Assembly (NCBI GenBank): GCA_020850755.1
Contig: JADZEB010000032.1
Span: 58,190-122,189, forward strand
DNA from: Alphaproteobacteria bacterium
Lineage (GTDB): Bacteria > Pseudomonadota > Alphaproteobacteria > Acetobacterales > Acetobacteraceae
Direction of reading: 5' to 3'
DNA: 64,000 bases
Position 1 is the stretch's first letter, and each line of letters starts with the position of its first letter. Made by a program: the position numbers and the translations under genes. The notes below the pieces were generated by a model. It was not told the DNA's origin, did no database searches, and saw nothing but the letters and a program-made list of their open reading frames with translations. Shown here one piece after another: positions 36,949 to 46,713 of the stretch.

Positions 36949-37794
36949 ATGAGCATGTCCCGCCCCCTTCCCGTCCTTGCCGAACTGCGCCGCCGCATCC
37001 GCCATCTGGAGGGCACCCATCCCGACCCGGCCGATGGGCGGGGCCCGGCGGTGCTGCCCTTCGGCGTGGCGGCGATCGATCGGCACCTGCCGGGCGGCGG
37101 TCTGGCGCTCGGGCGCCTGCACGAGATCGCGGGCGGCGATGCCACCACCACCGACGGCGCCGCCGCCACCCTGTTCGCCGCCGGCATCCTGGCGCGGCTC
37201 GGCGGCCCCGTGCTCTGGATCCTGGCCGGGCACGACCTGTTCGCCCCGGCTTTGGCCCAGGTCGGGCTGGCGCCCGAGCGGGTGATCTATGTCGAGGCGG
37301 GCGAGGAGAAAACCGTGCTGCTCGCGCTGGAGGAGGGGCTGCGCCATGCCGGGCTTGCCGGCGTGGTGGGCGAGGCCGCGCGCCTGCCGATGAAAGCCTC
37401 GCGCCGGCTGCAACTGGCCGCCGAAGGCAGCGGCGTCACCGCCCTGGTGCTGCGCCGCTTCGGCCAATCGAGTGCCAGCGGGACCAGTGCCAACGGCGAC
37501 GATGGCGCGAGCGGCGAACTGCTCCAGCCCAGCGCCGCCACGACACGCTGGCGCATCTCCGCCCTGCCCTCGGCGCCGCTGCCGGACATTCCGCCCACCG
37601 TGCCCGGCATCGGGCGCGCGCGCTGGCGGGTGGAGCTTGTGCGCTGCCGCGGCGGGGAAGGCGCCGCCTGGACCATGGAGGCCTGCGATGCGCAAGGCTG
37701 CCTCGCGCCGGATCGTCTCGCTGTTCCTGCCCGCCTGGCCGACCGACCGGCTGCGCCGGCAGGATCGCAACAGCACTTGGCCGCCGCCGGATAG
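36949..37794 (+). CDS. imuA: ImuA, RecA-like SOS mutagenesis protein
   Basis: A 281-residue protein with a degenerate RecA/SulA-like fold: LPFGVAAIDRHLPGGGLALGRLHEIAGGDA, GPVLWILAGHDLFAPALAQVGLAPERVIYVEAG and ALEEGLRHAGLAGVVGEAARLPMKASRRLQLAAEGSG. ImuA works with ImuB and DnaE2 in error-prone translesion synthesis. It is first in the cassette, 34 bases after the LexA box. Its last 107 bases overlap the start of imuB in another frame, so the C-terminal tail is constrained by imuB. Confidence 0.9.
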   Translation: MSMSRPLPVLAELRRRIRHLEGTHPDPADGRGPAVLPFGVAAIDRHLPGGGLALGRLHEIAGGDATTTDGAAATLFAAGILARLGGPVLWILAGHDLFAPALAQVGLAPERVIYVEAGEEKTVLLALEEGLRHAGLAGVVGEAARLPMKASRRLQLAAEGSGVTALVLRRFGQSSASGTSANGDDGASGELLQPSAATTRWRISALPSAPLPDIPPTVPGIGRARWRVELVRCRGGEGAAWTMEACDAQGCLAPDRLAVPARLADRPAAPAGSQQHLAAAG

Positions 37795-39343
37795 GCCGCT
37801 CGTCACCGTCCGGCGCGAGGGCCAGCAGCGCGTGCTGGCCGCCGCCGATGCCCCCGCCCGGCGCCTCGGCCTCGCCCCCGGCCTGCCGCTCGCCGATGCG
37901 CGGCTGCGCGCCCCCGGACTGGCCGTGGCCGAGGCCGATCCGGCCGCCGACATCGCCGGGCTGGAGCGGCTCGCCGCCTGGTGCCTGCGCCGCTACAGCC
38001 CGATCGTCTGGCTCGATGCCGGCGGCGGCGGCGGCGAGGGCGGCAACGAGGGCGTGGCAAGCGGCGACGGGCTGGGGCTCGACGTCACCGGCTGCACCCA
38101 CGCCTTCACCAGCGAATGGGCGCTGCTGGCCGATCTGGTCGGGCGGCTCGGCGCGGCCGGCATCAGCGCGCGCGCCGCGATCGCCACCACCCCCGCCGCG
38201 GCCGAGGCGCTGGCGCGCTTCGCCCCCGAGGCGATCACCGCGCCCGATCCCCCGCTCGCGCCCGAGGCCGAGCGCGCCCTGCTCGATGCCCTGCCGGTTG
38301 CCGCCCTGCGCCTTGCGCCGGAGACGCTGGACGGGCTGGCGCGTCTCGGCTTCGCGACGATCGGCGATCTTGCCCGCACCCCGCGCGGCCCGCTCACCCT
38401 GCGTTTCGGCGCCGCGCCCCTGCGCCGGCTCGACCAGGCCGCGGGCCGCATCGGCACGCCGCTCCGTCCCTTCGTGCCGGCCGAGCTGGTGCAGGCGGGA
38501 CGCGCCTTCGCCGAGCCGATCGGCACGCCCGAGGCGCTGGCGCACGCCATCGCGACACTGACCGGACGGCTCTGCGCGCGGCTCGCGGCCCTCGGCGCCG
38601 GCGCGCGGCGGCTCGATCTTTTGTTCCACGGCATCGACGGGCGGGTGCAGGCGGTGCGCGTCGGGCTCGCCCAGGCGGCGCGCGATGCGCCGCGGCTCGC
38701 CCGCCTGCTGGCCGAGCGGCTGGAAGGCGTCGATCCCGGCCACGGCATCGAGCGCATGACGCTGCTCGCCGCGCGGCGCGAGGCGCTGCACCCGGCGCAG
38801 GCGGCGGCGCTGATCGATGGCGGCGGCGGCAAGGAAGACGGCGGCAAGGAAGACGGCATCGCCGCGCTGATCGACGCGCTTGCCAACCGCCTCGGCGCCG
38901 GGCGGCTCTATCGCGCCGCGCCGGTGGAGAGCGACATCCCCGAACGCTCGGTGGCGCGGATCGGGCCGCTCGCCCCCACGCCTTCTCCCGCGCCCGCCAG
39001 CGGCGGAAAGGGCAGCGCCGGCAAGCCGGCCTGGCCCGCCGCCTGGCCGCGCCCGATCCGCCTGCTTGCCCGCCCCGAGCCGATCGAGACGATCGGGCTC
39101 CTGCCCGACCATCCGCCGCGACAATTCACCTGGCGCGGCATCCGCCGCAAGGTCGTCCGCGCCGACGGGCCGGAGCGCATCTTCGGCGAATGGTGGCAGA
39201 GCGAGGCCGAGACCGCCACGCTGCGCGACTATTTCCAGGTCGAGGACGAGGCGGGCGGCCGCTTCTGGCTGTTCCGCAGCGGCAATGGCGAGGATCCGCG
39301 CAGCGGCTCGCAGCGCTGGTACCTGCACGGCATCTTCGCCTGA
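37688..39343 (+). CDS. imuB: ImuB, catalytically inactive Y-family polymerase homologue
   Basis: A 551-residue protein. ATG 37688 is chosen because the typical ImuB N-terminus [19 protein letters not shown] starts there; this replaces the DxD-containing motif of active Y-family polymerases. The palm/fingers equivalent follows ([28 protein letters not shown]), then a helix-hairpin-helix-like [20 protein letters not shown] and a C-terminal [27 protein letters not shown] region. ImuB acts as the hub binding the sliding clamp, ImuA and DnaE2. A low-complexity [12 protein letters not shown] insert is present at about residue 378. Confidence 0.9.
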   Translation: MRKAASRRIVSLFLPAWPTDRLRRQDRNSTWPPPDRPLVTVRREGQQRVLAAADAPARRLGLAPGLPLADARLRAPGLAVAEADPAADIAGLERLAAWCLRRYSPIVWLDAGGGGGEGGNEGVASGDGLGLDVTGCTHAFTSEWALLADLVGRLGAAGISARAAIATTPAAAEALARFAPEAITAPDPPLAPEAERALLDALPVAALRLAPETLDGLARLGFATIGDLARTPRGPLTLRFGAAPLRRLDQAAGRIGTPLRPFVPAELVQAGRAFAEPIGTPEALAHAIATLTGRLCARLAALGAGARRLDLLFHGIDGRVQAVRVGLAQAARDAPRLARLLAERLEGVDPGHGIERMTLLAARREALHPAQAAALIDGGGGKEDGGKEDGIAALIDALANRLGAGRLYRAAPVESDIPERSVARIGPLAPTPSPAPASGGKGSAGKPAWPAAWPRPIRLLARPEPIETIGLLPDHPPRQFTWRGIRRKVVRADGPERIFGEWWQSEAETATLRDYFQVEDEAGGRFWLFRSGNGEDPRSGSQRWYLHGIFA

Positions 39344-39363
39344 GCGCCGCACGAGCCCCCGTC

Positions 39364-42300
39364 ATGCGCTATGCCGAGCTTGAGGTCACCACCAACTACA
39401 GCTTCCTGCGCGGCGCCTCGCACCCCGAGGAGCTGTTCGAGCAGGCCGCCGCGCTGGGCATTGCCGCGCTCGGCATCACCGACCACCACTCGCTCGCCGG
39501 CATGGTGCGCGCGCACGAGGCGGCGAGGCAGAGCGGCGTGCGCCTGGTCGTCGGCTGCCGGCTCGACCTCGCCGATGGCGCGCGCCTGCTGGTCTATCCG
39601 GCCGACCGCCCCGCCTATGGTCGGCTCTGCCGTCTGCTCAGCCTCGGCAAGGGGCGCGCCGGCAAGGGCGCCTGTGCGCTCGGCCGCGCCGATCTCGCCG
39701 CCGCGGCCGAGGGGCTTCACGCCATCCTGCTGCCGGAGGAAGCCGACCACGCCACCGCGGCAGGGCTTGCCTGGCTGCGCGAAACCTTCGCCGAGCGCGC
39801 GCATCTGGCGCTGACGCTGCGCCGCCGGCCGGGCGATGCGGCGCGGCTGCACGCATTGCATGCGCTCGCCGCCGCCCACGGGGTTGCGCCGGTCGCCACC
39901 AACGATGTGCTCTACCACCGGCCCGAGCGACGCATCCTGCAGGACGTGCTCGCCTGCATCCGCGAGAAATGCACCATCGATGCGGCCGGCTTCCGCCGCA
40001 CCCGCTTCGCCGACCGCCACCTCAAGCCGCCGGCCGAGATGGCGCGCCTGTTCGCCCGCCACCCGGAGGCGATCGCGCGCACCATCGCGCTCGCCGAATC
40101 CTGCCGCTTCTCGCTCGACGAGTTGCGCTACCAGTATCCGAGCGAGATCGCCACGCCCGGCCTTTCCGCGCAGGAGGCGCTCGAGCGCCTGACCTGGGAC
40201 AGGGCGGCGGCGTGCTACCCGGCCGGCCTCTCGGCCAAGGCCGAGGCGCTGATCCGCCACGAGCTGCGCCTGATCGGCGAACTCGGCTACGCGCCCTATT
40301 TCCTGACCGTGCACGCGATCGTGGGTTTCGCGCGCGCACGCGGCATCCTCTGCCAGGGGCGCGGCTCGGCCGCCAACTCGATCGTCTGCTACCTGCTCGG
40401 CATCACCGCGATCGATCCCGACCGGCACGAGCTGCTGTTCGAGCGCTTCGTCAGCCAGGCGCGCAACGAGCCGCCCGACATCGATGTCGATTTCGAGCAT
40501 GAGCGGCGCGAGGAGGTGATCCAGTGGGTCTACGAGACCTATGGCCGGCACCGCGCGGCACTGGTGGCGACCGTGATCCGCTACCGCTCGCGCGCGGCGC
40601 TGCGCGATGTGGGCAAGGCGCTCGGCCTTGGCGAGGATGTGCTGGCGATGCTGGCGGGCCAGGTGTGGGGCTGGTCGAACGAGGGCGTCGGCGAGGACGA
40701 GGTGAAGGCGCTGCCGATCGACCTCGGCAACCGCCGCCTGCGCCTGACGCTGGCACTCGCCCGCGAGCTGATCGGCTTCCCGCGCCACCTGTCGCAGCAT
40801 CCGGGCGGCTTCGTGCTGACCCGCGACCGGCTCGACGAGCTGGTACCGATCGAACCCGCCGCCATGGCCGGGCGGCAGGTGATCGAATGGGACAAGGACG
40901 ACATCGACCAGCTCCGCTTCATGAAGGTCGATGTGCTCGGCCTCGGCATGCTGGGCTGCATGCGCCGCGCCTTCGATCTCCTGGCCGCGCACAAGGGGCT
41001 GGTGCTCGATCTCGCCACCATCCCGGCCGAGGACGATGCCACCTACGCCATGATCCGCCGCGCCGACACGCTCGGCGTGTTCCAGATCGAAAGCCGCGCG
41101 CAGATGGCGATGCTGCCGCGCATGAAGCCGCGCAACTTCTACGACCTGACGATCGAGGTGGCGATCGTGCGCCCCGGCCCGATCCAGGGCGACATGGTGC
41201 ATCCCTATCTGCGCCGCCGCGAGGGCAAGGAGCCGGTCAGCTACCCCAGGCCCGAGTTCGAGCGCGTGCTGGGGAAAACGCTCGGCGTGCCGATCTTCCA
41301 GGAACAGGCGATGCGGGTGGCGATCGAATGCGCGGGCTTCACCCCCGCCGATGCCGACCAGCTGCGCCGCTCGATGGCCACCTTCCGCTTCACCGGCAGC
41401 GTCTCGGGATTCCGCGACAAGCTGATCGCCGGCATGGTGGCGAACGGCTATGCGCGCGATTTCGCCGAGCGCACCTTCCGCCAGCTCGAAGGCTTCGGCT
41501 CCTACGGCTTCCCGGAAAGCCACGCCGCCTCCTTCGCGCTGATCGCCTATGCCTCGGCCTGGATGAAGCGCCACCATCCCGAGGTGTTCTGCGCCGCGCT
41601 CCTGAACGCGCAGCCGATGGGCTTCTACGCGCCGGCGCAGATCGTGCGCGATGCGCGCGAGCACGGCGTGGCCGTGCGCCCGATCGACGTCAATTGCAGC
41701 CGCTGGGACTGCACGCTGGAGCCGGACGGGGACGGGCGGCTGGCCGTGCGCCTGGGGCTGCGCATGGCGCGCGGGCTCGCCAATGCCGAGGCGGCGCGCA
41801 TCCTGGCCGCGCGCGGGGAGGCAGGCTTCGCCACGCCGGCCGAGCTGTGGCAGCTCTCGGGGGCGGGCCGCGCGGCGCTGGAGGCGCTGGCCGATGCCGA
41901 TGCCTTCGCCGGCATGGGCCTCGCCCGGTGCGAGGCGCTGTGGGCGATCCGCGGCCTCGGCGCCGCCCCCCTGCCGCTGTTCGCCGCTGCCGAGCGCATC
42001 GGCAGGCCCGCGCCGGAAAGCCGCGAACCCGCCGTGCCGCTCGCACCGATGAGCGCCGGGCGCAACGTGGTCGAGGATTACCGCGCCACCGGCCTGACAC
42101 TGCGCAGCCATCCGGTCGCATTCCTGCGCCCCGACCTTGCCGCGCGCGGGATACGTCCCTGCGCCGAGCTGCTCGCCGCGCGCGACGGCAGCGCCATCAC
42201 GGTGGCCGGCCTCGTGCTGGTGCGCCAGCAGCCGGGCAGCGCCAAGGGCGTGATCTTCATCACGATCGAGGACGAGGGCGGCACGGCCAACCTTGTGGTC

Positions 42301-42648
42301 TGGCCGAAGCTGTTCGCCGAGCAGCGTTCCCTGATCCTCGCCAGCCGCATGCTAGCGGTGCGCGGGCGCGTGCAGCGCGAGGGCGAGGTGATCCACCTCG
42401 TCTCGCGCCGACTGACCGACCTCTCGCCGCTGCTGGAGCAGATCGGCGCGCGCGCCGAGCCTTTCCCGCTGCCCACCGGGCGCGGCGACGAGGCGCGCGC
42501 AGGTGGTGGTGGCGATGCGCGTTCCGAGAAAGCACGCGGGCTTCGCGCCAAGCCGCGCGATCTGGTCGATCCGCCGCGGCCGACGGATCGGCACCCGCAG
42601 GCGCGTGACGATCAGCGCCTGCCGGTCAGGTCGCGCGATTTCCGCTGA
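39364..42648 (+). CDS. dnaE2: Error-prone DNA polymerase III alpha subunit DnaE2
   Basis: A 1094-residue C-family polymerase. PHP domain at the N-terminus ([41 protein letters not shown]). Palm: [21 protein letters not shown] and the catalytic acidic cluster [17 protein letters not shown] (Asp372/374/376). The C-terminal OB fold includes [17 protein letters not shown], and the protein ends VRSRDFR as DnaE2 proteins do. It starts 20 bases after imuB. It performs damage-induced mutagenic synthesis with ImuA and ImuB. Confidence 0.96.
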   Translation: MRYAELEVTTNYSFLRGASHPEELFEQAAALGIAALGITDHHSLAGMVRAHEAARQSGVRLVVGCRLDLADGARLLVYPADRPAYGRLCRLLSLGKGRAGKGACALGRADLAAAAEGLHAILLPEEADHATAAGLAWLRETFAERAHLALTLRRRPGDAARLHALHALAAAHGVAPVATNDVLYHRPERRILQDVLACIREKCTIDAAGFRRTRFADRHLKPPAEMARLFARHPEAIARTIALAESCRFSLDELRYQYPSEIATPGLSAQEALERLTWDRAAACYPAGLSAKAEALIRHELRLIGELGYAPYFLTVHAIVGFARARGILCQGRGSAANSIVCYLLGITAIDPDRHELLFERFVSQARNEPPDIDVDFEHERREEVIQWVYETYGRHRAALVATVIRYRSRAALRDVGKALGLGEDVLAMLAGQVWGWSNEGVGEDEVKALPIDLGNRRLRLTLALARELIGFPRHLSQHPGGFVLTRDRLDELVPIEPAAMAGRQVIEWDKDDIDQLRFMKVDVLGLGMLGCMRRAFDLLAAHKGLVLDLATIPAEDDATYAMIRRADTLGVFQIESRAQMAMLPRMKPRNFYDLTIEVAIVRPGPIQGDMVHPYLRRREGKEPVSYPRPEFERVLGKTLGVPIFQEQAMRVAIECAGFTPADADQLRRSMATFRFTGSVSGFRDKLIAGMVANGYARDFAERTFRQLEGFGSYGFPESHAASFALIAYASAWMKRHHPEVFCAALLNAQPMGFYAPAQIVRDAREHGVAVRPIDVNCSRWDCTLEPDGDGRLAVRLGLRMARGLANAEAARILAARGEAGFATPAELWQLSGAGRAALEALADADAFAGMGLARCEALWAIRGLGAAPLPLFAAAERIGRPAPESREPAVPLAPMSAGRNVVEDYRATGLTLRSHPVAFLRPDLAARGIRPCAELLAARDGSAITVAGLVLVRQQPGSAKGVIFITIEDEGGTANLVVWPKLFAEQRSLILASRMLAVRGRVQREGEVIHLVSRRLTDLSPLLEQIGARAEPFPLPTGRGDEARAGGGGDARSEKARGLRAKPRDLVDPPRPTDRHPQARDDQRLPVRSRDFR

Positions 42649-42675
42649 TGCCGCGCCTGTTCCTGCCCTGCCCGT

Positions 42676-43812
42676 TCACGCCGCGTTGGGCGTCAGCACC
42701 TGGCGCACCACCGTGCCCTCGGCCAGCCGATCGAAACCCTGATTGATCTCCTCGAGCCGCAGCGCGCCCGAGAACAGCCGCTCGATCGGCAGCCGCCCGG
42801 CGAGATAGAGGCCCATGAAGCGCGGAATGTCGCGCCCCGGCACGCAGGAGCCCATGTAGGAGCCGCGGATCTGCCGCTCGTCCGACACCAGCGCGGCGTG
42901 GCGATAGGCGAAGCTGCTGGTGGGCGCGGGCAACCCGGCAGATACCGTGATGCCGCCGCGCGCACACAGGGCGTAGGCGGTTTCCATCGCCGGAATGGTG
43001 CCGGCGGTCTCGATCGCGACATCGACGCCGCCGCCGGTGATATCCTTCACCTGCGCCAGCGCATCGGCCGCGCGTGCGTTCACGGCGTGGGTCGCGCCCA
43101 GCTCGCGCGCCAGCGCGAGCTTGGCCTCGCTTACGTCCACCGCGACGATCGGGTTCGCCCCCGCCGCCACCGCGCCCAGGAGCGCCGACAACCCGACCCC
43201 GCCCAGGCCCACCACGGCGAGCGGCGTGCCTGGCCGCGTCTCGGCGGTGTTGAACACGGCCCCGACGCCGGTCACGACCGCGCAGCCGAAGGCCGCCGCA
43301 ACGGTGAACGGCACCTCCTTCGGGATCGACACGAGCGAGCTTGCCGACACCACCGCATACTGCGCGAAGGTGGACAGGCCGCTGTAGTGGTGCAGCGGCG
43401 AGCCGTCGAGCCGGCGCAGCCTGCGCGCGCCGGAAACCAGCGTGCCCTCGGTGCGCGCGCCCCAGGAGGATTCGCAGAGGTTGGGCCGTCCGCCCTGGCA
43501 GTAGCGGCATTCGCGGCAGGAGGAGACGAACACCATCGCGACATGATCGTCGCGCTTGAGGCCGCGCACACCCGCGCCCAACTCGCGCACGATGCCGGCC
43601 GCCTCGTGGCCCGGGACAGTAGGCATCTTGCGTGGGCGCAGATTCTCGATCGTCGAGAGATCGGAATGGCACAAGCCCGCGCCGCCGATCTCGACCAGCA
43701 CCTCGCCCGGCCCCGGACCGTCGAGTTCCACCTCCTCGATCGCGATCGGCCGGCTCTCGGCATAGGGTCGCGGCAGACCCTGCTGGCTCAGCACCGCGGC
43801 ACGCATCCTCAT
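42676..43812 (-). CDS. Zinc-dependent alcohol dehydrogenase, class III-like
   Basis: A 378-residue MDR enzyme. ATG 43812 is chosen for the upstream GGGGGTG; GTG 43821 and ATG 43806 are alternatives. Catalytic zinc: GLCHSDLSTIE and PGHEAAGIV. Structural zinc cysteines: SSCRECRYCQGGRPNLC. Rossmann motif VVGLGGVGLSALLGAVAAGA. Layout resembles the NAD/mycothiol or class III dehydrogenase branch. It reaches close to dnaE2 from the other side; divergent from a Bug receptor gene. Confidence 0.9.
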   Translation of the reverse strand: MRMRAAVLSQQGLPRPYAESRPIAIEEVELDGPGPGEVLVEIGGAGLCHSDLSTIENLRPRKMPTVPGHEAAGIVRELGAGVRGLKRDDHVAMVFVSSCRECRYCQGGRPNLCESSWGARTEGTLVSGARRLRRLDGSPLHHYSGLSTFAQYAVVSASSLVSIPKEVPFTVAAAFGCAVVTGVGAVFNTAETRPGTPLAVVGLGGVGLSALLGAVAAGANPIVAVDVSEAKLALARELGATHAVNARAADALAQVKDITGGGVDVAIETAGTIPAMETAYALCARGGITVSAGLPAPTSSFAYRHAALVSDERQIRGSYMGSCVPGRDIPRFMGLYLAGRLPIERLFSGALRLEEINQGFDRLAEGTVVRQVLTPNAA

Positions 43813-43906
43813 GGCCGACACCCCCTAATGCGCGGCACGGCTTGCCTTTCGCCGCACCCGATCCATAGAGTGCACCCGTGATCCGGGCCTGGGAAGAGAT
43901 CGAACC

Positions 43907-44908
43907 ATGAGCGAGAGCATACAAAGCGAGCAAGCGATCCCCCGGCGCCATCTCGGGCGCCTTGCCCTCGGCCTCGGCGCGGCAACGCTCGCGGCACCGG
44001 CGCGGGCGCAGGAGCGCTATCCGGAACGGCCGATCAACTGCATCGTCGCCTTCCCGGCCGGCGGCGGCACCGATGTCGCGGCGCGCTCGGTCGCGCGCTA
44101 TGTCGAGAAGCATCTCGGCCAGGGTGCCAGCCTGGTGGTCATCAATCGCGCGGGCGCGGGTGGCGAGATCGGCTGGACCGAGATCGCCACCGCCCGCCCC
44201 GATGGCTACACCATCGGCTTCATCAACCTGCCGGCCATCAATGCGCTGACGATCGGGCGGCGCAGCCGCTACACGATGGACAGCTTCGATCCGATCGCGA
44301 ACCTGGTCTACGATCCGGGCGCGATCATGGTGGCCGCCAACAGCGTGCACGGCTCGTCCAGCGACCTGATCGCGGCGGCCCGCGCCAAGCCGGGCGAGGT
44401 GACGGTAGGCATCGCCGGCGCGCGCGGCGGCGCCGACCATCTCGCGCTTCTCGCGATCGAGCGCGCGGCGAGTGTGCGCTTCAACGTGGCTCCCTTCGCC
44501 GGCACCGCGCCCCTGCGCGCGGCGCTGATGGGCGGGCATGTTCCGGCCGCCGCCTACAACCTGTCCGAGGCCCTCGACGAGATGCGCGAGGGGCGCGTGC
44601 GCGTGCTGGGTGTGGCTGCCGAAACGCGCAGCGTTCTCGCCCCGCAGGTTGCCACCTTCCGCGAACAGGGCGTGGAGGTGATCGCCGGCTCGGCACGCGG
44701 GCTGGCCGCGCCGAAGGGCCTGCCGCCTGCGATCCTGAAGCGCCTGCAGGATGCGGCAGAGGCGGCGCTGAAGGACCCGGACTATGTCAGCCTTGCCGAG
44801 CGCAGCTCGATCCCGCTGCGCTTCATGGGCGCCGAGGAATACCGGGGCTTCATCCGCCAGACCCAGGCCAATCTGGAGGCGATCTGGGCCGCCTCGCCCT
44901 GGCGCTGA
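43907..44908 (+). CDS. Bug/TctC-family periplasmic binding protein
   Basis: A 333-residue receptor with a Tat-like signal (PRRHLGRLALGLGAATLAAPARAQ), then RYPERPINCIVAFPAGGGTDVAARSVARYV, VVINRAGAGGEIGWTEIA and AGARGGADHLALLAIE. A second orphan receptor with no TctAB partner in the window. It is divergent from the alcohol dehydrogenase gene (94 bases between starts), so the two may share regulation. Confidence 0.93.
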   Translation: MSESIQSEQAIPRRHLGRLALGLGAATLAAPARAQERYPERPINCIVAFPAGGGTDVAARSVARYVEKHLGQGASLVVINRAGAGGEIGWTEIATARPDGYTIGFINLPAINALTIGRRSRYTMDSFDPIANLVYDPGAIMVAANSVHGSSSDLIAAARAKPGEVTVGIAGARGGADHLALLAIERAASVRFNVAPFAGTAPLRAALMGGHVPAAAYNLSEALDEMREGRVRVLGVAAETRSVLAPQVATFREQGVEVIAGSARGLAAPKGLPPAILKRLQDAAEAALKDPDYVSLAERSSIPLRFMGAEEYRGFIRQTQANLEAIWAASPWR

Positions 44909-44931
44909 CACCGCGCCCGCCTGAGGCCGGT

Positions 44932-45654
44932 CTACTCGGCGCGGCACGGGGCAAAACGGGGCGGCTCGATCTCGGCGGCGATGCGGCTTGCGGTGTCGTC
45001 CCCATCCGAAGCGATCGCGATCTCCAGTACCGGTGGCGGATCGATGCCGTAGGCAGCGCGAAAATCGCGTGCGACATCCGCCTCCTCCGCCCACCAGCCG
45101 CCGGCGGCGGCCTCGGCCGGGCGCAGCACGCGCAGACGGGCGAGCCCCGACAGATAGGGCGAGGTCGCCCAGGCCGCGCGCGCGCCATCCATCGCCGTGC
45201 CGCCATGCACATACATCAGGATCGCGCCGGGCACCGGGCGGCCCGCCGCCGTGCGCGCCATCGCCAGCGCGGCGCGCTGGTGCAGCGTCGTGCCGGGTGG
45301 CGCGTCGCGAAAGCCCACCCATACCGCCAGCGCGCGATCATCGCCGCCACGATCGAGCAAGGGTGTCGGCGGCGGCCCTGCCTCCACCCGCCATCGCCAC
45401 ACCAGGCATGGCGTGGCCGCGAGATCGACCGTCACGCTGCGCGCGATCAACCCGACCGCGCCCTCGCCGCGCACCAGGATCGTGCCTGCCGCACTGGCGG
45501 CGAAGGCCATGGGCGGCCGGCCATCGACCGCTCGATACTGCCAGCCCTGCGCCGCCAGCGCGGCATCGGCATCCGCCTGCGCCATGCCGGGCATGGTGGC
45601 GACAAGCATGAACGCAAGCGCGAAGGTGCGCGCGCGGCGGCTAGTGCGGCGCAT
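44932..45654 (-). CDS. Exported DUF3047-like protein
   Basis: A 240-residue protein with a signal peptide (RTFALAFMLVATMPGMAQA) and a beta-rich domain: WQYRAVDGRPPMAFAASAAGTILVRGEGAVGL, LVWRWRVEAGPP, ALAVWVGFRDAP and ILMYVHGGTAMDGARAAW. This pattern matches DUF3047 proteins, whose function is unknown. It overlaps the upstream DUF2125 gene by 14 bases. Confidence 0.75.
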   Translation of the reverse strand: MRRTSRRARTFALAFMLVATMPGMAQADADAALAAQGWQYRAVDGRPPMAFAASAAGTILVRGEGAVGLIARSVTVDLAATPCLVWRWRVEAGPPPTPLLDRGGDDRALAVWVGFRDAPPGTTLHQRAALAMARTAAGRPVPGAILMYVHGGTAMDGARAAWATSPYLSGLARLRVLRPAEAAAGGWWAEEADVARDFRAAYGIDPPPVLEIAIASDGDDTASRIAAEIEPPRFAPCRAE

Positions 45655-46696
45655 CGGCGAATGGCAAGGCGGCGCCCTCCGGCGGTGGGCGGAGATCGAG
45701 CAGCGGCAGCGTGCCGAGCACAAGGCTGCCATCCTTCCAGGTGAGCGCGAGTTCCATCCGCCCCGGTGCGGCGAATACGGCAGTGTTGGCCGCGATGGCG
45801 GCCTCGCTTTCCGGGATGCGTCCCGCCGCCACCAGGCGGCGCGCTGCCAGCGCGTAGCCGTCGATCCGGCCGGCGAGATTCCCTTGCAGGCCGGAATCCG
45901 GCGCAAGCAACACCTCGCCCACGGTGTCGAGGTCGAGCGGGTCCCAGCGCAAGGCGATCCGGTCCAGGGCGACGCTGCCGCCGCCATCGCGCCAGGCCGT
46001 GACCGCGCCGAGCAGGCCGCCCTCGCGCGCTTGCGGAAGCGCGCCGCGCCAGCGCGCCTCGGCCAGCAGCCAGGCGACATGACCGCCTAGCGGAGGGGCG
46101 AGCGCACCATCGAGCCGAACATCCTCCATCGCCAGCGACAGGCTCGCGCCATCAGCCAGCGCGCGCGCCGGCCAGTCGAGTTCGAGCGAGATCATCCCGA
46201 TGCGGGCGCCATCGCCGGTGCCCGCCTCGGGCTCGGCGCGCAGCCCGCGCGCGGACAAGGACAGGCGCAGCCGCTGCGCGGAGAGATCAGCCAGCGTCGC
46301 GCGTCCGGCCCCTCCAGCCGCGACGATGCGCCAGCGCCGCAGCGGATCGGGCAGCGCAAGCTCCGCGCCCTCGGCCAGCGTCACCGCGACATGGCGCGGC
46401 GCAAGTATTTCCCAGTCGAGCGTGACGCCGCGCAACGTCAGGCTGCGCCCCTCGGCGCCGAGCGGCACGAGAAGCGGCGGCAGGGCGATGCTGTAGCCGC
46501 CGGGAAAACCCGAGGGGAACGGCACGCTCGCACCGCCCAGCATCGCGGCAAGGCGCGATTGCAGCGCGCTCTGCACACCGAAGGCGCCACCGACCCAGCC
46601 GATCGCATAGACGCAGGCGACGATGACGCCTAGGCGCAGCAGGCGGCCAAGGCGCCTGCCCTCCCGGTTCCGTCTGCGGTTTCGCCTGCGCGCCAT
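45641..46696 (-). CDS. DUF2125-like membrane-anchored protein
   Basis: A 351-residue protein: a strongly basic head (MARRRNRRRNREGRR), one membrane anchor (LGVIVACVYAIGWVGGAFGV), then a long beta-rich region (VPFPSGFPGGYSIALPPL, LTLRGVTLDWEILAPRHVAVTL, ...LELDWPARAL) typical of DUF2125, common in alphaproteobacteria and thought to be envelope-located. Function unknown. Probably cotranscribed with the DUF3047-like gene. Confidence 0.78.
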   Translation of the reverse strand: MARRRNRRRNREGRRLGRLLRLGVIVACVYAIGWVGGAFGVQSALQSRLAAMLGGASVPFPSGFPGGYSIALPPLLVPLGAEGRSLTLRGVTLDWEILAPRHVAVTLAEGAELALPDPLRRWRIVAAGGAGRATLADLSAQRLRLSLSARGLRAEPEAGTGDGARIGMISLELDWPARALADGASLSLAMEDVRLDGALAPPLGGHVAWLLAEARWRGALPQAREGGLLGAVTAWRDGGGSVALDRIALRWDPLDLDTVGEVLLAPDSGLQGNLAGRIDGYALAARRLVAAGRIPESEAAIAANTAVFAAPGRMELALTWKDGSLVLGTLPLLDLRPPPEGAALPFADAPH

Positions 46697-46713
46697 CGCC
46701 AGCCCCGCCCGCG

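Noticed and set aside
37981..39363. Upstream extension of the dnaE2 frame to 37981
   Set aside because: The extension lies inside imuB and reads as Arg/Pro-rich shadow; the conserved DnaE2 N-terminus begins at ATG 39364.
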